DNA of 57,242 nucleotides from a virus: the IMG/VR virus record IMGVR_UViG_3300017917_001302, positions 1 through 57,242 of that record. One strand, given 5' to 3'. A model generated the notes under the pieces. It saw nothing but the letters and a program-made list of their open reading frames with translations, made no database searches and was not told the DNA's origin. This document shows, in pieces, positions 6,748 to 14,955 of this stretch. The translations under genes were made by a program, and so were the position numbers. Numbering within the stretch: the stretch's first letter is position 1; each line of letters opens with the position of its first letter.

Positions 6748-7023
6748 ATGTTTGAGATCAATCCGTTAGACGTTCTAAAGAAAAGAAAAATAAGTTTCAT
6801 GCCTCAGCATTTTTCAAAATTGAAAATTAGCGATACAGATTACTTTGATTCTAATTTAGAAAATTGGATTTTTAATAAATTAAAAGGTCGATTTGCTATT
6901 AGTAAGATTCCTATGGTAGACCAAGATAACAAATTAAAAGTTTCAATAGTTGTAGGATTTGAAAATCAAAAAGAATTAACATTTTTCATGCTCGCATGTC
7001 CATACTTAAGGAGAACACAATGA
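6748..7023 (+). CDS. Conserved hypothetical phage protein, 91 aa
   Basis: A 91-residue basic protein. It begins MFEINPLDVLKKRKISFMPQ, has a middle helix (NLENWIFNKLKGRFAISK) and ends with two strands (KVSIVVGFENQKELTFFMLA) before CPYLRRTQ. It resembles a short conserved protein of aquatic T4-like phages. No Shine-Dalgarno precedes the ATG at 6748, and a late promoter variant ends eight bases before it. Either translation is leaderless or coupled, or an internal ATG (6799) is used. The stop overlaps the next start (ATGA). Function unknown. Confidence 0.7.
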   Translation: MFEINPLDVLKKRKISFMPQHFSKLKISDTDYFDSNLENWIFNKLKGRFAISKIPMVDQDNKLKVSIVVGFENQKELTFFMLACPYLRRTQ

Positions 7024-7247
7024 CCGAGGAAATCAAGAATCAACCAGCGGCCGAAACAGCAGCACCTCCGCAGCCGGAGCAACAACAAACTGATCTTAAT
7101 ATCAGCGACCTTGTTTCTTTGAAAAGCATCATCGAGGTTGCCAGCCAACGAGGCGCATTTAAAGCAAACGAGTTAGAAGCAGTTGGTAAGACTTTTAATA
7201 AACTGAATTCATTCTTAGAATCAGTAACTAAAAAAGAAGGACAATAA
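7020..7247 (+). CDS. Conserved hypothetical phage protein, 75 aa
   Basis: The start at 7020 is chosen because AAGGAG at 7008-7013 sits six bases before it and its ATGA overlaps the previous stop. An in-frame ATG at 6996 would lie inside the upstream gene without a binding site. The 75-residue product has a disordered Pro/Gln/Ala N-terminus (AAPPQPEQQQ) and a helical C-terminal domain (DLVSLKSIIEVASQRGAF, ELEAVGKTFNKLNSFLESV). It recalls a short conserved protein of T4-like cyanophages. A role in particle assembly or late regulation is possible, but nothing in the sequence shows it. Confidence 0.75.
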   Translation: MTEEIKNQPAAETAAPPQPEQQQTDLNISDLVSLKSIIEVASQRGAFKANELEAVGKTFNKLNSFLESVTKKEGQ

Positions 7248-7248
7248 T

Positions 7249-7869
7249 ATGAGAACCCTAAAACACATTGGAAGAATCGAAAATACCGGGGCAAAAGTTT
7301 TAGTGGCTTTCAGAACTTTGCCCGGAGAATCAAATATGGCATTAGTAGTATCTGCTTCAAATTTGCCAGATTCCTATCATGATGCAATCATGGCGTTGGT
7401 TGAAAGCGAACAAGCTCAAGAAACTTTTGAGTTCGGAGAGCTATTACACATTAGAATGTTCCCGGACGGTAAACCTATGTTAAGAACCTTGCAGGTAGGA
7501 GGATGGTTGCACAAAGTGGCTACTGATCACGTCACGATGACTCCTACTACGAACGATTCAATTCGATTAGACCAATTAAATGTTTTAATCGCGGAACAAC
7601 GTAACTGTGCAGTGGATGATCTAGCATATTTTGTTGCCGGAGCTCCGGATAAACCAGCAGAAGTACAGACTGTTGCAGAAGTAACAGAAATTGAAACACC
7701 CAAATCTCAAACCGAACCTGCTGTATTAACTGACAAAGATCTTGCTCGTAGTTACAGAAGTCAGGCAGACGCTATGTATAAAGAAGCGGCAAGACTACGC
7801 AAACAAGCTGACGAATTAGATCCGCCACAGAAAAAAACTGCTAAGGCTAAAGAAACTACAGATGCCTAA
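7249..7869 (+). CDS. Conserved hypothetical phage protein, 206 aa
   Basis: A 206-residue protein in two parts. Residues 1-125 form a compact domain with KVLVAFRTLPGESNMALVVS, LPDSYHDAIMALVESEQAQE, MFPDGKPMLRTL, and VATDHVTMTPTTNDSIRLDQ. Residues 135-206 are a low-complexity acidic linker followed by a helix (DLARSYRSQADAMYKEAARL) and a lysine-rich tail. The N-terminal domain resembles a conserved T4-like cyanophage hypothetical. It starts one base after the previous stop. Late expression by context. No catalytic residues are recognised. Confidence 0.75.
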   Translation: MRTLKHIGRIENTGAKVLVAFRTLPGESNMALVVSASNLPDSYHDAIMALVESEQAQETFEFGELLHIRMFPDGKPMLRTLQVGGWLHKVATDHVTMTPTTNDSIRLDQLNVLIAEQRNCAVDDLAYFVAGAPDKPAEVQTVAEVTEIETPKSQTEPAVLTDKDLARSYRSQADAMYKEAARLRKQADELDPPQKKTAKAKETTDA

Positions 7870-8167
7870 GCCGTTATATAAATTACCGAATCATTTTATA
7901 AAAGAATGGCCGGAAATATTTGAAGATCTCTATGTAAACACTATTCCGGTGTATTACATAGAGTTCGTCAGATTAGAATTTAAAAATGGTAGAGTGTGGG
8001 AAATTGATGTAAAAGAACAATTAGCAGACAGCCATGCTCAGATTATATCAGATCGATTAGTTGAAACTTTTCAGGAATATCGAGAAGATATAACAAAAAT
8101 AGATTTTAGATTTGATATTTCTCGACTTAAGAAAGACATCGCAGAATCTAGCTCTAAAATTTTATAA
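7862..8167 (+). CDS. Conserved hypothetical phage protein, 101 aa
   Basis: A 101-residue protein (begins MPKPLYKLPNHFIKEWPEIF; core VYYIEFVRLEFKNGRVWEID; helix VETFQEYREDITKIDFRFDI; ends KKDIAESSSKIL). It is conserved in my recollection of aquatic T4-like phages, without assigned function. It overlaps the upstream gene by eight bases. Its stop overlaps the convergent SGNH hydrolase gene's stop by six bases, so this is the end of the plus-strand late unit, with no intergenic terminator. Confidence 0.75.
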   Translation: MPKPLYKLPNHFIKEWPEIFEDLYVNTIPVYYIEFVRLEFKNGRVWEIDVKEQLADSHAQIISDRLVETFQEYREDITKIDFRFDISRLKKDIAESSSKIL

Positions 8168-8977
8168 TTCGTTTCTTTCTTTTAAAAATTCAACCAATTT
8201 GGCGGCCCAGCGATCTGTACTGATCGGGCCCCAATGTCCGTTATCTCTTCCAAAGTCTACTTGATTATTTCCATAATTATAATAAAAAATATTTTCTCGA
8301 TTTATACAAGAATTGATAACTGACATAGTGCTATCATCCCAAGACGACCAATATAATCTAGTCCCATTTAATTTTGCTGTGGTTTTAGCCCAAGCAATAT
8401 AATCTAAGGCCGACGAAACAAAATAATCAGACGTAAGAACTTTGTATACCTTTTCATATGATGATCTAGTATTTTCCATATTAGGTAGAATATTATGATA
8501 ATCCCAATCGCCTGCTCTATTCCTACTAGGATTTGGTATTCTATCTAAAGCCGGTAATGTTATCATGGCGCACTTGCTAGGTTGTGCAGTATTAAACACA
8601 TGAAATGATTTTAAAACAAAAGGTAACGATCCGCCCGGAATTCCAAGATTTATACATTTGATTCCTGTTCGTTCTTCAAATATAGTAGTTACGTTCTTGT
8701 CAACTCCGATACCAAAAGTATAACTACACCCAAAGAAAGGTATAAAATTTTTTTTGAATTTCCATTCTTTACCTCTGAAGCCGTGAGAATTAATTTTATA
8801 AGTCCACGGATCTGTTTTTACGCCTGGCTCTCTGAGATAAGGAAATTCTAAGATCTCAAACGGTTTTCCAACACTTTGTTCTTTACGCAAAATTCCGTGA
8901 ATAAATTGATTTATCCTACCGATATTTTCAAGACCCATGTTAGGGGCATATATCTGATCAATATTATAAACAGTCAT
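8162..8977 (-). CDS. SGNH-like hydrolase (putative acyl-esterase or acyltransferase)
   Basis: A 271-residue protein with SGNH-hydrolase features: the nucleophile elbow F-F-G83-C-S85-Y-T-F-G (block I, usually G-D-S), a block II-like NLGIPGGS after the second strand, and a C-terminal D245-x-x-H248 dyad in GRDNGHWGPISTDRW. Such enzymes hydrolyse or transfer acyl groups on sugars, lipids or peptides. There is no signal peptide, so it would act in the cytoplasm. It is the last gene of the late cassette, overlapping the radical SAM gene by four bases. Next to glycosyltransferases, a sugar-deacylating or acylating role is plausible but unproven. The Asn and Gly oxyanion residues are not securely placed. 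Confidence 0.7.
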   Translation of the reverse strand: MTVYNIDQIYAPNMGLENIGRINQFIHGILRKEQSVGKPFEILEFPYLREPGVKTDPWTYKINSHGFRGKEWKFKKNFIPFFGCSYTFGIGVDKNVTTIFEERTGIKCINLGIPGGSLPFVLKSFHVFNTAQPSKCAMITLPALDRIPNPSRNRAGDWDYHNILPNMENTRSSYEKVYKVLTSDYFVSSALDYIAWAKTTAKLNGTRLYWSSWDDSTMSVINSCINRENIFYYNYGNNQVDFGRDNGHWGPISTDRWAAKLVEFLKERNEL

Positions 8978-10383
8978 ACTTTTGAACAGAGGTTATAAAA
9001 GTCAGTAAATTCCGGAAAGGTTGATAAAAAATTTGTATCTCTTCTAGCGTCATGTTCATTTACAAAGGCATAAAAGTCTCGTCTATCTTGTGTAGTATCT
9101 TCTGGATTTTCAATGTACGACTTAAACAAGAAATACACTCTTTTCATTTTTTCATACTCGGCTTGTTCAAAACCAAATAATTCTCTCGATGTATAATCAA
9201 TCAAATTGTTTTCCATAAATTTAATCTGCGATTCTATATAAGACATAAAATCAGGCGTTAATATTTTTATACTTTGATGGAGAGGATTTCTAAGATATGG
9301 AATGTCGATAATAAATTTATAATGCTGTATTCCGAGCTCTCTTCTATATTTCTTTAGAGCCAGCATATCTTCGAGAAATTTTTCAAACGTAGCTACAGAA
9401 AGAGCATTGTAGGTACACATTAAACCGACGGTAGCTTTAGGACATTCTCTACTAAATTCGTACAAGTTTTCGATCCATTTATTATAATCCATTCCGTATC
9501 TAATATATTCGGCCTGAGCACCGTACGCTTCACCGCTGGTAAAAAGAGCGAAACTTTTTACCATTCGGTTTTCTAAAATAGTTTTGATCTTAGAAATAAA
9601 TTCTTTGAACAAATTATCAGGTACCACAAGATTAGAATTAATAGCTAATTCTAACTTTGGATTAGGATTTTCTATGATATAATCTAATACTCGAAAAGTG
9701 TGTTTAGTTAGTAGTGGTTCGCCTCCGGTAATCCTAAATGTGTGTAATTCAGGATAGAGATCTGGCCACCAGCGCCAAAATGCATCAACATATGGGTTTT
9801 CTTCTCTTTCCGGAATAGGCATTTTATTATGATGATTCTTAATATGCTCCAAACCATTAAATTGAGTAGAAGTTGGATAAGGACCAAATGCTACTATTTC
9901 TTCCATCCACTTAGAACTAACGTCCGGGGAACAATAACTGCATTTAAAATTACAAGTAGTATTAAAACTTATTTCAAGATAGCTAGGGTTAATATTTCCT
10001 TCCCAGGTCACTTCTTCTATTTTGTTTTTTAAAATTCTCGACCAAGGTTCAGCACTTTTATATATTCTATCACTATAGAAATCATTATTACCATAATCAG
10101 TTTTATCTTCAACGTTCCAACAATACTGGCACTCTGAAGGTCGAAAACCGTTCATCATTTCTCTTCGTTTTTCTTTCTTATAATTGGTATTATGTAAAGC
10201 ACTAGCATCAATTACAATTTCTTCAACAGGAATTTTATGTGTTCCAGGATGATGGCAACTATGAGTATGACCGGTTCCTAAATGAATAGTTGTTTGACTC
10301 CATTTGGCCAGACACATTCCAGGACCATATTGATCTAATTCTTCTTTAATCTTCTTATACAATACGATTCTATGCTGTTCCAT
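8974..10383 (-). CDS. Radical SAM protein with auxiliary cysteines (twitch type)
   Basis: A 469-residue radical SAM enzyme. The cluster motif is C144-N-F-K-C148-S-Y-C151, with FRITGGEPLLTKHTFRVLDY further on for SAM binding. Before the core, cysteines C24, C43, C85 and C88 (MCLAKW, HSCHHPG, ECQYCW) suggest a second iron-sulfur site, as in SPASM/twitch enzymes that modify peptides or carry out sugar chemistry. The C-terminal about 150 residues are helical and without a known motif. The product is unknown. The neighbouring glycosyltransferases and SGNH hydrolase suggest a glycan or peptide substrate. Its ATG shares one base with the upstream stop (TAATG), so it is translated from the late cassette. 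Confidence 0.85.
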   Translation of the reverse strand: MEQHRIVLYKKIKEELDQYGPGMCLAKWSQTTIHLGTGHTHSCHHPGTHKIPVEEIVIDASALHNTNYKKEKRREMMNGFRPSECQYCWNVEDKTDYGNNDFYSDRIYKSAEPWSRILKNKIEEVTWEGNINPSYLEISFNTTCNFKCSYCSPDVSSKWMEEIVAFGPYPTSTQFNGLEHIKNHHNKMPIPEREENPYVDAFWRWWPDLYPELHTFRITGGEPLLTKHTFRVLDYIIENPNPKLELAINSNLVVPDNLFKEFISKIKTILENRMVKSFALFTSGEAYGAQAEYIRYGMDYNKWIENLYEFSRECPKATVGLMCTYNALSVATFEKFLEDMLALKKYRRELGIQHYKFIIDIPYLRNPLHQSIKILTPDFMSYIESQIKFMENNLIDYTSRELFGFEQAEYEKMKRVYFLFKSYIENPEDTTQDRRDFYAFVNEHDARRDTNFLSTFPEFTDFYNLCSKV

Positions 10384-11774
10384 TACTTAGAAAATTCCTT
10401 TTCAAATTCTTTTTTCAACCATTCAAAATCATTAATCATATTTAACATGTCGGGATTATCTTTATTTGTTTCACCGTAAGCTCGGCCTGCGTTAGCTCCT
10501 GCCAAAGAATACTCTCCAAAATCTCTGTCTTTACCCACCGTGCACCATATTTCTAATCTTTCTAGGGTTTCTTTTTCTCTATTTCTTGCGATAATTCCAC
10601 TAGATAATTTCACACACTCTCTAAAAGCAGACTTCCATGTAGAAAATGCATCTGTATTAAATGCCGTTATGTTTGATACAAATGGCATGGCTTTAAATTG
10701 TTTAGATATACTAGTTGTCATGTCCGGTCTAGTGGTATCCATATTCAATGTTAATTTCTTAGGAAATAGTTTAACACCGCCATAACCGTATTCTAAATCA
10801 TTAATAGGATTACGGCTTCTCCAAACATGTACTGTTTCTTTATCATAAGTAGAAACTATATGGTCAAATTTAAATTCGTCTACAATTAATGCATCTGCAT
10901 CGACTACCCAAAATACATCAGTGGTAGACAATTTAGCAGCTTCAATATGTGCTTGATGTATTCCTTTAATTTTATCAACTCGTTTGGCTCGAGGAAATCT
11001 TTTCAACAATAATTTATAATTCTCATCGGCATTAGGTTCATTATAGCTAATAAAAACAATATCGTAAGGCTTAGGAATAGATGCCTGTATATCTGTTTCT
11101 TTTTTGTTAGCAAAAAATTTATAGGCAAATTCACGTTGAGAGATTTCTATATCTTTAGGAAATAAGCATATTCCATCATAATAATTGCCATTTTTAAATG
11201 CATGGATGTATTTGGTATCTGCATATGTAGCTGCACGATAAGTAAAATCAAAATCATCATTGATCAGTACATCATACCAAACTATCCAAAACATTTTAGT
11301 AGATGACGTATTTTTAATTTCTTCTAGAGTAGCTGTTGTTGGTAAAAGTTTCGCTCGGGGATGATTTTTAATTACCTTTTGATCAACGTCTCCTATACAA
11401 ATAATATCATATTTTTTAAAACGACTAGCTAATATTTCTATCGGTTTAAAATTCATAAAAAATCTAAATTCAATTTCTTTTTTACTTACTTCACTGTCTT
11501 TAGAAATAAGAACCACACCGTTATATTCTTTATCGTTTAAAAATAGGTGAGTATAGGCCTTGTCCCATTCTGGAATCACATAATCAAATTTAAATTCGTC
11601 GACGATTTCTAGATCATCCCAAACTATCCAGAAAAATTTTGTAAAACTTTTTGATTTGAGATCATCAAATGTTTCTACATTATCACAACGTATAGCTCTA
11701 GGAAATTTAGATTTAAAATCAATCCAATCTTGATCTAATATCTTATCTCGACTGGCATACAAGATATCATACAT
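10383..11774 (-). CDS. Three-domain glycosyltransferase-like protein
   Basis: A 463-residue protein made of three related units. Residues about 2-115 and 120-235 are short copies, and 239-463 is a full copy resembling the 303-aa protein encoded just upstream. Each unit has Y-D-I-h-h at its start, a P-R-A-h-R/L segment, and a strand F-W-h-V followed by the presumed metal-binding loop. Only the third has a proper DxD (WVVDADALIVDEF); the first two read WIVWDDLEI and WIVWYDVLI. The third unit also keeps SYNEPNADENY, characteristic of this phage glycosyltransferase-like family. The first two units are probably non-catalytic and used for binding or spacing. The sugar donor and acceptor are unknown. 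It is part of the late, overlapping cassette. Confidence 0.75.
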   Translation of the reverse strand: MYDILYASRDKILDQDWIDFKSKFPRAIRCDNVETFDDLKSKSFTKFFWIVWDDLEIVDEFKFDYVIPEWDKAYTHLFLNDKEYNGVVLISKDSEVSKKEIEFRFFMNFKPIEILASRFKKYDIICIGDVDQKVIKNHPRAKLLPTTATLEEIKNTSSTKMFWIVWYDVLINDDFDFTYRAATYADTKYIHAFKNGNYYDGICLFPKDIEISQREFAYKFFANKKETDIQASIPKPYDIVFISYNEPNADENYKLLLKRFPRAKRVDKIKGIHQAHIEAAKLSTTDVFWVVDADALIVDEFKFDHIVSTYDKETVHVWRSRNPINDLEYGYGGVKLFPKKLTLNMDTTRPDMTTSISKQFKAMPFVSNITAFNTDAFSTWKSAFRECVKLSSGIIARNREKETLERLEIWCTVGKDRDFGEYSLAGANAGRAYGETNKDNPDMLNMINDFEWLKKEFEKEFSK

Positions 11775-12678
11775 GTTCTGGCATTCTAAAATAAGTTTTG
11801 CACAACTCTATAGTTTCGTTATAAAGATCTAGAGTGTATTTGCTAGTAGCAGGTTCTAGATAAGGCCAATTAAATCCTAATTGAAGTTTTATTTTTTCTC
11901 CTAGAGATTTAATTTCTTCTACTAGACCTTCGCCGTTGACTTCTTCATAAGGGCGTCCATATTGATTCCATATACCTCTAAGAATTTCAAAATCTCGTAC
12001 TTCTATATAATTCCAATCTGTACAATTGGTCATCCATGTACCTAGTCGAGCACCATATACTGCATAGATACCATTTTCTTCATGACTGCCTACGGTGGCC
12101 CACATTTTTAACCTATGAAGATTGTGCCACCAAATGCGTTTTTGTATTTCTTGAGGTTCGACCTTGATACCATCAAGCAAGGTCATTTTTACACCCTCAC
12201 GAAATCCTGCTCTCCATGCTTGGAAAGGCGATCCTGTAATGATACTATCGCTGAAACTCATTGGAAAATTACGATAACCATCTTCCCAACAAAAATCTAC
12301 CTGAGCTCGATCACTTTCGCTGGCTTCATGGGTTTTCATGTTAAGAACAAATTCTTTATTCCAAATTTTCAACCCGCCGTTTCCATAGCGTAGACCATTG
12401 ATAACATTTCGGCCGCACCATCCGTAGACTTTGATCTTAGGATCATTCATATCTAGATTAAAATTAAAAAATTCAGGATCAACAATATTGTCAGCATCGA
12501 CCGTAATAAACCATTCAGTTTCACTGGCTTCTGCTGCGGCCTTATGTGCAGCGTCCGATCCTTTTACTCCATGAATACGTTTAGCCCAAGGAACTTTATT
12601 ACAAAGATCTGCATAATGCAGATCAGCATTGGGTTCGTCGTAGCTGAGAAAAATAATATCAAATTCGATTACTCTCAT
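11767..12678 (-). CDS. Glycosyltransferase-like protein (GT-A type)
   Basis: A 303-residue protein with IIFLSYDEPNADLHYADLCN at the start, a WAKRIHGVKGSDAAHKAAAE stretch, and the DxD loop in WFITVDADNIVDPEF (residues about 53-67). This arrangement is that of GT-A nucleotide-sugar transferases, in which DxD holds the metal and sugar phosphate. The C-terminal part has aromatic-rich acceptor-side segments (WWHNLHRLKMWATVGSHEEN). It is homologous to the third unit of the next gene, so the two arose by duplication. No membrane segment is visible, so it acts in the cytoplasm. The eight-base overlap with the following gene indicates coupled translation. The acceptor is unknown; virion protein, DNA base or host glycan are all possible. 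Confidence 0.75.
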   Translation of the reverse strand: MRVIEFDIIFLSYDEPNADLHYADLCNKVPWAKRIHGVKGSDAAHKAAAEASETEWFITVDADNIVDPEFFNFNLDMNDPKIKVYGWCGRNVINGLRYGNGGLKIWNKEFVLNMKTHEASESDRAQVDFCWEDGYRNFPMSFSDSIITGSPFQAWRAGFREGVKMTLLDGIKVEPQEIQKRIWWHNLHRLKMWATVGSHEENGIYAVYGARLGTWMTNCTDWNYIEVRDFEILRGIWNQYGRPYEEVNGEGLVEEIKSLGEKIKLQLGFNWPYLEPATSKYTLDLYNETIELCKTYFRMPEHV

Positions 12679-13271
12679 AATATCTCCAATTGATAATGAG
12701 GGAAAACTCTCTTGGAAAATATACTAAATTCTCCGTCAACATCAACTTTTTTTTCAATAATCTTTTTTTCTAAAATATGTCCTAGTGTAAACGAAACAGT
12801 ATCATATAGAATATGTGGATCATTATAACCAGTAACAATGAATTTTAATTCTAAATTTTTAGGCCAGGTTACATCGCTAAAATATTTTTGATGTATTTTA
12901 AATTTCATTATCTTTGTTTTAGAATCGTATGTAATCTCTATATCATTCTTTTTGGTCTTTTTTGTATTCCATTTTTTTTCTATAATTCTATGTAAAACTG
13001 TATCGATAGAAATTTCTGAACTATCCTCTATGACATCTATAGTTCTATTGTATAGATTTACCTTACACTTGGACATATTAAGAAAACCACTATTAATCTT
13101 TTCTGCTAATTCGTGGTCGACCGGAATAGCATCAACGATATCTTCTAGAGCATGTCGAGGATAAACACCTTTTACCGTTAAGGTATTAATATCATAAAGG
13201 GCATAATATTCAAGTTTTTTAAGATCAAACTTGTCTGCAAAATCGGAAAAATCGTAGATTATTTCTTCCAT
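12675..13271 (-). CDS. Unknown protein in the glycosyltransferase cassette, 198 aa
   Basis: A 198-residue protein without a recognised domain. The N-terminal part has a Y-D-I/F-x-D pattern and an acidic helix (HALEDIVDAIPVDHELAEKI). The C-terminal half reads as a beta-sandwich (IEITYDSKTKIMKFKIHQ, LELKFIVTGYNDPHILYD, KVDVDGEFSIFSKRVFPHYQ). It overlaps both glycosyltransferase genes beside it by four to thirteen bases, which suggests it serves the same pathway, perhaps as a binding partner. Lysine- and isoleucine-rich, AT-rich coding like its neighbours. No signal peptide. Confidence 0.65.
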   Translation of the reverse strand: MEEIIYDFSDFADKFDLKKLEYYALYDINTLTVKGVYPRHALEDIVDAIPVDHELAEKINSGFLNMSKCKVNLYNRTIDVIEDSSEISIDTVLHRIIEKKWNTKKTKKNDIEITYDSKTKIMKFKIHQKYFSDVTWPKNLELKFIVTGYNDPHILYDTVSFTLGHILEKKIIEKKVDVDGEFSIFSKRVFPHYQLEIL

Positions 13272-14098
13272 GCTATTTTCTCTAAAGTTGAAATTAATTC
13301 ATCTGTCATTATATCTTTTTCGACATAATGAACAATACTGTGTTGCTGCTGATTGCCTATCTTTAATTGTCCTCGATCATTGAGGTAGAAACCTGCATGA
13401 TCTGTTACCTTGTTCGAAGGCCAGGGCCAATCCTGTACCATCGGTTTCATATGAACTATTTTAGGAAAATCTAAAGGATAAGCTATCTCATCTTGTATAT
13501 CTAAAATTTTAGCACTAAGAGCAAATGCTTCATCGGTTCCTACTTCGTTAGGAATAAATTCAGATAGAAAAGTATTTTTAAATTCTAAATGATTTTTAAT
13601 TACATAACGACCGAGGGTGAAAAAATCATTTGCTAATTCACTATCTTTCTTAAAATAAGTATAAAAAGAATAAAGATTAGGTAATTTATTTTTAGTAAAG
13701 GCTTGACGATAAAAATCCTTAGTAACAATTTTATCACTAATCGTGTAAGATTTATTAGCCACATACAATTCGCTGTTGTTAATAAAATAATCGGCCCAAT
13801 GACTACAATCTCTCAAAAACAACATATCTACATCTAAACAAACTGTACAATCCCAAGGACTCAATTTATCCATCCAGGATCTACCATCCCAGTATGTTTC
13901 TTTATCCCAATGTATTACTTCATCAAATACCCAAGGACTTTTTAATTTTTTTACTCTGTTAACATTATTAGTTACTAGAGCAACTTTATCGAGGCCTTCT
14001 TTCTGTGTATTTTTTATACTTAGAGCTAGAGCATATGCCATCTTAAGATAATCTCTAGATACATGCTCCGAAATGATTAACAAATACCCGAATGTCAT
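13259..14098 (-). CDS. Glycosyltransferase-like protein (GT8-like)
   Basis: A 279-residue GT-A-like protein. The N-terminal Rossmann-type half contains DYLKMAYALALSIKNTQKEG, DKVALVTNN, and the metal motif in CTVCLDVDMLFLRDCSHWAD (D-V-D). A downstream GTDEAFALSAKILDI and the late IVHMKPM/HSIVHYVEK histidines resemble the donor-binding side of GT8-family enzymes such as glycogenin-like transferases. The protein is soluble. It shares the general architecture of the upstream 286-aa gene but is not a close copy. ATGA overlap with its upstream neighbour. Specific sugar and acceptor unknown. Confidence 0.7.
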   Translation of the reverse strand: MTFGYLLIISEHVSRDYLKMAYALALSIKNTQKEGLDKVALVTNNVNRVKKLKSPWVFDEVIHWDKETYWDGRSWMDKLSPWDCTVCLDVDMLFLRDCSHWADYFINNSELYVANKSYTISDKIVTKDFYRQAFTKNKLPNLYSFYTYFKKDSELANDFFTLGRYVIKNHLEFKNTFLSEFIPNEVGTDEAFALSAKILDIQDEIAYPLDFPKIVHMKPMVQDWPWPSNKVTDHAGFYLNDRGQLKIGNQQQHSIVHYVEKDIMTDELISTLEKIAWKK

Positions 14099-14955
14099 AT
14101 CATCTCCAACAATAAATCTTTATTTCTAACTATACTTTGTTTATTCATGACATGCACATCTCTTCCAGAAACTACTGCTGGATAAAAAGCATTCCATTCT
14201 TGTTGCTTGTGTATTAAAAATATCAATCTACCATCTTTAACATCAATTAATACATCTCTATCTATAGTAGTTAAAAGAGGAGGCAGAGCTGACGTGAGAT
14301 CAGCTTCAAAGCCATCCATAATATGTTTTGCGACACTGAATGAAATATCGTTTCTATATTGCTCGGTAGAAAATTTAAAAATTTCTCCGTAATGTTTATA
14401 GTTTTCTTGAACGTGAGTTGTTAGATTAAAGAATGTTTTAGCATAATCGGATTTAGAAAACATAACGCATGTCGCCCAATATAAATGAGTTCCTGTTTCC
14501 GATACTGTGATATCTAAATGGCCTACCCTATCACCTTGTACATCATCGATAGATTTTGATATCATCACATCATAATCTAAATCCCAATAGTGGGATAATT
14601 GATCAGAAAAAATTAAAAAGTCACTGTCTATCAATAATGTTCTATCATATGGAGAAACATCATATGCTACAGTACGGCTAGAATTAATAAAAGGAACCAT
14701 CTTAGATTCACCGCCGTCGTTAAGACGACGAACATTAGCAGTATCTGGCCTTTCCACTAATATAATCTTTTCGAAAGTATCTTTAAATCTTTCTTCGTTA
14801 CCTGATTCTTTAACCCAATCCATTGTTGACTGATCGGTAACTACAGATACTGGAACTTTGAGATGTTTTTTAGCAAGGCTTCCTGATATAAGAGCCAAAA
14901 CTGAATAATCAATCTCTCTACTATTATGAGCAAATATTAGAACACCTTTATTCAT
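14095..14955 (-). CDS. Glycosyltransferase-like protein (GT-A fold)
   Basis: A 286-residue protein beginning with a strand-helix pair (KGVLIFAHNSREIDYSVLAL), VPVSVVTDQSTMDWVK, and the putative metal site in DRTLLIDSDFLIFSDQLSHY (D-S-D, residues about 105-107). A WATCVMFSKSDYAKTFF segment and an EQYRNDISFSVAKHIMDG helix follow, then a C-terminal HKQQEWNAFYP and VHVMNKQSIVR. These match the layout of GT8-like or family-unassigned transferases found near phage fibre genes. It is the first transferase of the cassette and overlaps the 116-aa gene by four bases. The identification is from fold pattern only; the exact family is uncertain. Confidence 0.65.
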   Translation of the reverse strand: MNKGVLIFAHNSREIDYSVLALISGSLAKKHLKVPVSVVTDQSTMDWVKESGNEERFKDTFEKIILVERPDTANVRRLNDGGESKMVPFINSSRTVAYDVSPYDRTLLIDSDFLIFSDQLSHYWDLDYDVMISKSIDDVQGDRVGHLDITVSETGTHLYWATCVMFSKSDYAKTFFNLTTHVQENYKHYGEIFKFSTEQYRNDISFSVAKHIMDGFEADLTSALPPLLTTIDRDVLIDVKDGRLIFLIHKQQEWNAFYPAVVSGRDVHVMNKQSIVRNKDLLLEMI

